Assembly: GCF_000422885.1 (NCBI RefSeq)
Contig: NZ_AUGX01000044.1
Coordinates: 1 to 38,027 of the forward strand
Direction: 5' to 3'
From: Ottowia thiooxydans DSM 14619
GTDB lineage: Bacteria > Pseudomonadota > Gammaproteobacteria > Burkholderiales > Burkholderiaceae_C
DNA: 38,027 nt
The notes under the pieces are model-generated. The model saw only the letters and a program-made list of their open reading frames with translations. It was not told the DNA's origin and made no database searches. Position numbers and translations under genes: made by a program. This document shows positions 32,572 through 38,027 of this stretch, one piece after another; within the stretch, counting starts at the first letter, position 1; each line of letters opens with the position of its first letter.

Positions 32572-33447
32572 TCATACCTTCTTCCGGAGTTTCTCGCCGA
32601 ACAACCCATTGGGTTTGACCATCAGCATGATCAGCACCACGATGTAGGGCGCAATGTCCTTGAAGCCTTCCGGCAGATAAAAGCCCGCCAGCGATTCAAC
32701 AATGCCGATGACCAGCCCTCCCACAATGGCGCCAGGCAGGCTGCCGAAGCCACCGACCACCGCCGCCGGAAATGCTTTGAGGCCGATGAAACCCATGTTG
32801 GCGTGCACGAAGGTGATGGGTGCCAGCAGCAGCCCAGCCACTGCCGCGACAGCCGCTGCCAAACCCCACACCAGGCCATTGAGGCGCTTGACCGGGATGC
32901 CCATGTAATAAGCGGCCAGCTGGTTTTGAGAGGCCGCCTGCATGGCGATGCCGAGCTTGCTATACCTGAACAGGACGTACAGCCCGAGGCAAAGCAGTGC
33001 GGTGACGCTGATCACCACCACCTGAACGGCGTTGATCACGAGTGAGCCCAAGCTCCAGACTTGTTCTTGGTAGGGTACCGGCAGGGTATGGGTTTCCGTG
33101 CCGATGCCTGGCAGCATGGTGATCAAGCCGCGCGCTACGTAGCCGATGCCTATGGTGAGCATCACGATGGAGAAGGCGGGCTGACCGAGGATGGGGCGAA
33201 TCACGAGGCGTTCAACGAACATCCCGAACAGCGCCATGGCTCCAACAGCAGCCAGGACCGCCAGCCAGAAGGGGAAGCCCAGGAGCGTCATGCAGGCCAG
33301 GCCGCAGAAAGCGCCGAGCATCATCAAGTCACCCTGAGCAAAGCTCACGGTCTCGGTGGCCTTATAAATAAGCACGAAGCCCAATGCGATCAGCCCGTAG
33401 ATGCAGCCTTGGGCAATACCGCTAATCACTAATTGCACGAACTGCAA
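32572..33447 (-). CDS. livH: ABC transporter permease, LivH type
   Basis: Inner-membrane permease of 291 aa with about eight hydrophobic segments. QFVQLVISGIAQGCIYGLIA at the start, SFAQGDLMMLGAF and GGFGSLPGAIVGGLVIG near the end are LivH signatures. I place the start at the TTG at 33447: GGGAGA lies just before it and homologues begin at this point. An ATG at 33513 would add 22 residues without family sequence and would overlap the leader of the divergent crotonase gene. It opens the minus-strand transporter operon. Confidence 0.9.
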   Translation of the reverse strand: MQFVQLVISGIAQGCIYGLIALGFVLIYKATETVSFAQGDLMMLGAFCGLACMTLLGFPFWLAVLAAVGAMALFGMFVERLVIRPILGQPAFSIVMLTIGIGYVARGLITMLPGIGTETHTLPVPYQEQVWSLGSLVINAVQVVVISVTALLCLGLYVLFRYSKLGIAMQAASQNQLAAYYMGIPVKRLNGLVWGLAAAVAAVAGLLLAPITFVHANMGFIGLKAFPAAVVGGFGSLPGAIVGGLVIGIVESLAGFYLPEGFKDIAPYIVVLIMLMVKPNGLFGEKLRKKV

Positions 33448-33542
33448 GTTGTCTCCCAGAATGTTCGCATCGCTTCGATGCACAGACTCTAGCGAGCACG
33501 GTGAAAATTTCATCCCCTGAAAACCCTAGTACACGGAGATAT

Positions 33543-34325
33543 ATGACGGTGCATGTCGAAAAATTGGATCAGGTCACTGTGGTTACGCTGGCACGACCTG
33601 AGGTGCGCAATGCCGTGGATGCTGAAACGGCTCTTGCGTTGCACCGTGCGTTTGTTGACTTTGAACAAGATGAGCAGGCGCGGGTGGCGGTGTTCCATGG
33701 CGCCCACGGCCATTTCTGCGCCGGCTGGGATCTCAAGGCGGGTGCAGAGATGGCACAGACGGGCGAGGCCAGTGCCAGTGCGCTGCTGTCCGATCTGGCG
33801 TTTGAAGCTCACGATCACCTCCCGCCTGGACCCATGGGGCCGTCGCGCCTTCTGCTGAGCAAGCCCGTGATCGCCGCAGTCAGCGGTGCGGCGGTGGCAG
33901 GCGGAATGGAGCTGGCGCTTTGGTGTGATCTGCGCGTGATGGAAGAAGACGCCTATTTCGGGGTGTACTGCCGCCGCTTCGGCGTGCCGCTCATTGACGG
34001 GGGCACCGTGCGCCTGCCGCGTTTGATCGGCCAAAGCCGGGCCCTTGATCTCATCCTCACCGGACGGCGTGTCGAGGCGCCCGAAGCTGCAGCCATCGGC
34101 CTGGCCAACCGGGTGGTGCCGACGGGCGGGGCTCGCGATGCAGCCATTGCCCTGGCTCGTCAGATTGCCGCATTTCCGCAGGAGACGATGCGGGCCGATC
34201 GCATGAGTGCCCTGACGCAGTGGGACTGGCCGCTACAGCAGGCTCTGCACCAGGAATGGCAGCGTGGCCGGGAACGCATTTCGGATGCGCTGGAAGGCGC
34301 GCAGCGGTTCGTGGGCGGGGCTTGA
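33543..34325 (+). CDS. Crotonase/enoyl-CoA hydratase family protein
   Basis: Crotonase-fold protein of 260 aa from the ATG at 33543, preceded by GGAG. The oxyanion-hole segments are HFCAGWDLK (57-65) and GAAVAGGMELAL (115-126). E123 matches the first catalytic glutamate of hydratases, but the second (in the PEINIG-type motif) is replaced: the aligned stretch reads FGVYCRRFGVPLIDGG with C143 at that place. It therefore may not be a standard 2-enoyl-CoA hydratase; isomerase, hydrolase or another crotonase reaction is possible. It is divergent from livH across about 95 bp and followed 68 bp later by a thiolase gene. Confidence 0.87.
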   Translation: MTVHVEKLDQVTVVTLARPEVRNAVDAETALALHRAFVDFEQDEQARVAVFHGAHGHFCAGWDLKAGAEMAQTGEASASALLSDLAFEAHDHLPPGPMGPSRLLLSKPVIAAVSGAAVAGGMELALWCDLRVMEEDAYFGVYCRRFGVPLIDGGTVRLPRLIGQSRALDLILTGRRVEAPEAAAIGLANRVVPTGGARDAAIALARQIAAFPQETMRADRMSALTQWDWPLQQALHQEWQRGRERISDALEGAQRFVGGA

Positions 34326-34393
34326 AAGCTACGTTCCGGACGGCTGGGTATATTCCATGACATAACTCAATCAACACCAACGGAGTCAACTGA

Positions 34394-35599
34394 ATGACCG
34401 AAGCCTATGTTTTCGATGCCATCCGCACACCACGCGGCAAGGGTAAAAAGGATGGCAGCTTGCACGAGGTCAAGCCCGTGGATCTGCTGGCTGGCACGCT
34501 GGATGCGTTGCGGCGCCGGCACGATCTGGACACCTCCGCGGTCGATGATGTGGTGATGGGCGTGGTGTCGCCGCACGGTGAGCAGGGCTCCGTGATTGCC
34601 AAGGTAGCTGCCCTCAAAGCCGGGTGGGACTGGCAATGCGCCGGCGTGCAGCTCAACCGGTTCTGCGCTTCAGGCCTTGAAGCCGTGAATCTGGCGGCGC
34701 AAAAAGTGCGTTCCGGCTGGGAAGACCTGGTCGTGGCGGGTGGGGTGGAAAGCATGAGCCGGGTGCCCATAGGCTCGGACGGTGGCGCCTGGGCGCAGGA
34801 CCCGCAAACCAATTCCGACACCAACTTCGTGCCGCAGGGAGTCGGCGCCGATCTCATCGCTACATTGGCGGGATTCACCCGTGCCGATGTGGATGCGTTT
34901 GCGGTTGAATCTCAGCGGCGTGCAGCGCGCGCCCGCGAAAGCGGCTTCTTTTCCGGCTCCCTGGTGCCTGTGACCGACATGCTGGGCCAAGTCATTCTGG
35001 CGCAAGATGAGTTCATCAAACCGAACACGACCGTGGAAGGCCTGGGTGCGCTCAAGCCTTCGTTCGAGCAGCTTGGCGCCATGGGCTTTGACCAGGTCGC
35101 CATTGGCCGATACCCAGAGGTGGAGCGTATCGTGCATGTGCACCACGCGGGAAATTCCAGTGGCATCGTCGATGGGGCCGCAGCCGTGCTGATAGGCAGT
35201 GAGGCCGCGGCCAAGGCCCATGGGTTCAAGCCTCGCGCACGCGTGGTCTCCACAGCGGTCTCCGGGGCAGACCCCACCATCATGCTCACGGGCCCCATGC
35301 CTGCCACGCGCAAGGCTTTGATGAAGGCGGGCCTGTCTATTGGTGATATCGACCTGTTCGAGGTGAACGAAGCGTTTGCGGCGGTGCCCATGCGCTTCAT
35401 GAAAGAGTTTGACGTGCCTCACGAGAAGGTGAACGTCAATGGAGGCGCCATTGCACTGGGCCATCCCTTGGGAGCTACTGGCGCCATGATTCTGGGAACA
35501 CTGATTGATGAACTGCACCGCCGGCAGCTGCGCTACGGCCTGGTGACCCTGTGCGTGGGTGGCGGCATGGGTATCGCAACCATCGTTGAAAGAGTGTGA
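34394..35599 (+). CDS. Acetyl-CoA C-acyltransferase (thiolase)
   Basis: Thiolase of 401 aa that cleaves 3-ketoacyl-CoA with CoA, or runs in reverse as an acetyltransferase. The acyl-bearing nucleophile is C91 in [13 protein letters not shown]; the C-terminal [16 protein letters not shown] supplies the active-site histidine and CVGGGMG the second cysteine. Length and motifs are complete. GGAG (34381-34384) precedes the ATG at 34394. It sits between a crotonase and a FadB/FadJ-like gene, which favours a beta-oxidation role over polyhydroxyalkanoate synthesis. Confidence 0.94.
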   Translation: MTEAYVFDAIRTPRGKGKKDGSLHEVKPVDLLAGTLDALRRRHDLDTSAVDDVVMGVVSPHGEQGSVIAKVAALKAGWDWQCAGVQLNRFCASGLEAVNLAAQKVRSGWEDLVVAGGVESMSRVPIGSDGGAWAQDPQTNSDTNFVPQGVGADLIATLAGFTRADVDAFAVESQRRAARARESGFFSGSLVPVTDMLGQVILAQDEFIKPNTTVEGLGALKPSFEQLGAMGFDQVAIGRYPEVERIVHVHHAGNSSGIVDGAAAVLIGSEAAAKAHGFKPRARVVSTAVSGADPTIMLTGPMPATRKALMKAGLSIGDIDLFEVNEAFAAVPMRFMKEFDVPHEKVNVNGGAIALGHPLGATGAMILGTLIDELHRRQLRYGLVTLCVGGGMGIATIVERV

Positions 35600-35623
35600 A
35601 GCACCTCGGCGCCGGGTGTCGCC

Positions 35624-35637
35624 TCTCTTTCAAGAGA
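35624..35637. repeat. Small hairpin between thiolase and fadB-like gene
   Basis: TCTCTT (35624-35629), two bases, AAGAGA (35632-35637), flanked by a few further G/C pairs with a bulge. It sits in the 133 bp gap after the thiolase stop. It may attenuate read-through; there is no T-run. Confidence 0.25.
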
Positions 35638-35732
35638 CGGGCAACGCTAGTGACGCGCTCAGGTTTGTCCACGGCGTTCCATGCATGGACTGCTCCACGA
35701 CCTTCTGAAAATTCACACAGATAAATTTCATC

Positions 35733-37889
35733 ATGAACACCATTCGTACAGAAAACCAGAACGGCATCGTCATCGTCACTTTCGATGAGCCCAACTCCCC
35801 TGTAAACACCATGGGCGAGGTTTGGCAATCCGATATGGATAAGCTGGCTGAGCAGCTTTTGGCTGCGAAGGCCGAGATTCGCGGCATCGTGCTGGTCTCG
35901 GCCAAAAACACCTTCTTTGCGGGCGCCGATCTGAAAGGCGTGATGCGAATGGATGTGCAAGATGCGCCACGTCGTTTCTTTACCGAGATTGAACGGATCA
36001 AACGCAACTTCCGGACCATTGAGACCTTGGGCAAACCCATCGTGACCTGCCTGAACGGTGCGGCTCTGGGCGGCGGCTGGGAAGTCGCTCTGCTGGGCCA
36101 CTATCGCATTGCCGTGGATGATTCCAAGATCCGGCTGGGCTTGCCGGAAGTGGGCATTGGCTTGTTGCCTGGGGGCGGTGGCATTACCAAGATGACTCGC
36201 CTGCTCGGTCTGGTGGCGGCGCAACCTTATCTCTTGGAAAGCAAGCTTTTCGATCCAGCGGAGGCGCACAGGCTTGGCCTGGTGCATGAGCTGGCGGGCA
36301 GTGCTGATCAGCTGATCTCGCGTGCGAAAGCCTGGATCGAGTCGGTACAGGGCCAACCTGAAGCCGCTCAGCACCCTTGGGAGCGCAAGGACTACCGCAT
36401 GCCAGGGGGTACGCCCTCCAATCCCAAGATTGCGGCCATGTTGCCGGTGGTGCCTGCGGTGCTCAAGCAGAAAACGAAGGGGCTTTATCCCGCACCTCAG
36501 GCGACGTTGTCCGCCATGGTGGAAGGGGCCGCGGTGGATTTTGATACCGCGATGCGCATTGAAAGCCGCTACCTTGCGAGCCTGTTGGCAAGCCAGGTGA
36601 CGAGGAACATGATCAACACGTTCTTCTTCAACCTCAACGCCATCAAAGGTGGCCAGGCACGCCCGAAGGGTGTGCCGAAATTCAAACCGCAAAAGGTGGG
36701 CATTCTGGGGGCCGGCATGATGGGCGCAGGGATCGCCTGGGCACAGGCGAGCCGCGGCATCACTACGGTGTTGAAAGACGTTTCAGTTGAGAAGGCCGAA
36801 CAGGGCAAAGCCTACTCGCAACGCCTTGCAGATAAGCGGGTGGAAAAAGGGCGGATGAGTGATGAGGCGCGGCAAAAACTGTTGGCCCAGATTACAGCCA
36901 CAGGACAGGCGGCTGATCTGCAAGGCTGTGATTTGATCGTCGAAGCCGTGTTCGAGCAGCGCGATCTGAAGGCTGCAGTCACGCAGGAAGCCGAGCCGAT
37001 GTTGGGCCAAGGTGGTTTCTTCGCCAGCAATACCAGCACCTTGCCTATCAGTGGTTTGGCGCACGCCAGCAAGCACCCTGAGAAGTTCATAGGCATCCAC
37101 TTCTTCAGCCCGGTGGACAAGATGCAATTGGTAGAGATCATTCGCGGCCAGAAGACCGATGATGAAACCGTGGCGCGTGCCTACGATTACGTGCTGGCCC
37201 TGGGCAAGCTACCCATCGTGGTCAATGACTCCCGGGGTTTCTACACCAGTCGTACTTTCGGCACCTACGTCATGGAAGGTGCAGCCATGGTGGGCGAAGG
37301 CATTCCTGCGCCTGTGATTGAGAACGTCGCCGTTCAGGCTGGCATGCCAGTAGGGCCACTGGCCGTGTTGGACGAAACCGCGCTATCGCTTTCCGTGCAT
37401 GTGCTCGATCAAACGCGGGCTGATCTGGCAGCCGAAGGGAAATCCTACTCGTCCACACCGGGTGAGTTGCTGGTGGAGCGGATGGTCAAGGAGTTGAAAC
37501 GCCCAGGGCGTGCGGGAGGTGGTGGTTTCTATGACTACCCACAAGGTGGGAAGAAACACTTGTGGCCGCAGCTGAAGGCGTTGTTTGAAAAACCGGGTGC
37601 CGCGTGGGACGCGAAGGAAGTCAAGGATCGCTTGCTGTACCGTCAGTCTGTGGAGACTGCGCGTTGCCTGGCTGAAGGGGTGTTGACCAGCGTGCATGAG
37701 GCCAATGTGGGCAGCATATTTGGCATTGGGTTTCCTGGGTGGACGGGTGGGGCCATGCAGTTCATTTATGGGCAAGGTGTGGAAGCGTTTGAGCAGCGCT
37801 GCGCTGAACTAGCGGCCAGGCATGGCGATGGTTTTTATTTGAGTGATGAGGTGAAAGCGGCGATACGGAAGTTCGAGCCAAAGTGGTGA
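35733..37889 (+). CDS. Bifunctional enoyl-CoA hydratase/3-hydroxyacyl-CoA dehydrogenase (FadB/FadJ-like)
   Basis: Fused beta-oxidation enzyme of 718 aa. The N-terminal crotonase domain (about 1-200) keeps both catalytic glutamates (GGGWEVAL and LGLPEVGIG) and the oxyanion-hole segment FFAGADLKG. The NAD-binding domain starts at VGILGAGMMGAGIAWA and continues with FFASNTSTLPIS and the catalytic histidine in GIHFFSPVDKMQL; C-terminal dehydrogenase domains follow (FIYGQGVEAFEQRC). The linker and order are those of the FadJ/trifunctional-alpha type. With the thiolase upstream it completes a beta-oxidation set. The stop is 11 bp before a 114 bp dispersed repeat. Confidence 0.94.
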   Translation: MNTIRTENQNGIVIVTFDEPNSPVNTMGEVWQSDMDKLAEQLLAAKAEIRGIVLVSAKNTFFAGADLKGVMRMDVQDAPRRFFTEIERIKRNFRTIETLGKPIVTCLNGAALGGGWEVALLGHYRIAVDDSKIRLGLPEVGIGLLPGGGGITKMTRLLGLVAAQPYLLESKLFDPAEAHRLGLVHELAGSADQLISRAKAWIESVQGQPEAAQHPWERKDYRMPGGTPSNPKIAAMLPVVPAVLKQKTKGLYPAPQATLSAMVEGAAVDFDTAMRIESRYLASLLASQVTRNMINTFFFNLNAIKGGQARPKGVPKFKPQKVGILGAGMMGAGIAWAQASRGITTVLKDVSVEKAEQGKAYSQRLADKRVEKGRMSDEARQKLLAQITATGQAADLQGCDLIVEAVFEQRDLKAAVTQEAEPMLGQGGFFASNTSTLPISGLAHASKHPEKFIGIHFFSPVDKMQLVEIIRGQKTDDETVARAYDYVLALGKLPIVVNDSRGFYTSRTFGTYVMEGAAMVGEGIPAPVIENVAVQAGMPVGPLAVLDETALSLSVHVLDQTRADLAAEGKSYSSTPGELLVERMVKELKRPGRAGGGGFYDYPQGGKKHLWPQLKALFEKPGAAWDAKEVKDRLLYRQSVETARCLAEGVLTSVHEANVGSIFGIGFPGWTGGAMQFIYGQGVEAFEQRCAELAARHGDGFYLSDEVKAAIRKFEPKW

Positions 37890-37900
37890 CTAGCTCGGAA

Positions 37901-38014
37901 GGCCGAGCGAAGCAATGGCCCGGATCAGGCTCCCCACCCCTTGAGGCCGTGCCGAGGAGCGCAGGGCAAGGGGCGGGCAAGAGCACTGAAAGATGCTCTT
38001 GCTTCGTGAACTAG
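37901..38014 (+). repeat. 114 bp dispersed repeat, copy 2
   Basis: Same orientation and length as 27198-27311 with four substitutions. The hairpin GCAAGAGCA (37977-37985) / TGCTCTTGC (37994-38002) is kept. It begins 11 bp after the fadB-like stop. The last 13 bases of the window (38015-38027) diverge from copy 1, so the shared unit ends at CTAG. Confidence 0.85.
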
Positions 38015-38027
38015 GGCGTGTTAACAC

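Noticed and set aside
35475-36692. 405-codon open frame on the minus strand
   Set aside because: Antisense to the thiolase end and the FadB-like crotonase domain, both with full catalytic motifs; composition is His/Arg/Gln-rich as expected for a shadow frame.

Overview
The window looks like a chromosomal segment of a GC-rich betaproteobacterium, most likely Burkholderiales and probably Comamonadaceae-like. The basis is the pilMNOPQ-aroK-aroB order divergent from a class A penicillin-binding protein, the lptM-lysA pair divergent from cyaY, a gentisate catabolic cluster, liv-type ABC transporter genes joined to acyl-CoA metabolism, and several intergenic repeat families of a style I associate with this group. 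This placement is inference; no rRNA or other taxonomic marker is present.

Layout. 167-2054: lysA and lptM (minus) back to back with cyaY (plus). 2121-4508: PBP1A (minus). 4763-15851: one long plus-strand run of tightly coupled genes, pilM-pilN-pilO-pilP-pilQ, a seven-repeat lipoprotein, aroK, aroB, a dGTPase-like gene and an MFS transporter. 15936-17407: DUF1415 protein and a methyltransferase. 17705-20869: gentisate 1,2-dioxygenase, an FAH-family hydrolase and 3-hydroxybenzoate 6-hydroxylase, behind a strong palindromic operator candidate. 21099-23926: an exported serine hydrolase and phosphatidylserine decarboxylase. 24135-37889: acyl-CoA dehydrogenase (plus), then livK, an acyl-CoA ligase, livF, livG, livM and livH (all minus), then a crotonase, a thiolase and a FadB/FadJ-like bifunctional enzyme (plus).

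How the genes work together. PilM/N/O/P/Q form the inner-membrane platform and outer-membrane secretin of type IV pili. The repeat lipoprotein between pilQ and aroK overlaps aroK by four bases and is the best candidate here for an undescribed pilus- or envelope-associated part. The gentisate cluster should convert 3-hydroxybenzoate to gentisate, open the ring and hydrolyse the product, but no maleylpyruvate isomerase gene is visible. The right-hand third looks like a catabolic locus for a carboxylic acid: ABC uptake, CoA activation, dehydrogenation, hydration, oxidation and thiolysis. The substrate cannot be read from sequence.

Repeats are concentrated in the right half. They include a three-unit ~115 bp array between livH and livM with reverse-orientation relatives near 26.8-27.0 kb, a 114 bp repeat present at 27198 and 37901 with four differences, a 25 bp-arm palindrome after psd, a short C/G-rich palindrome family, and a 7 bp x 6 tandem repeat just after the ligase stop. 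I saw no tRNA, rRNA, CRISPR array, transposase or prophage gene.
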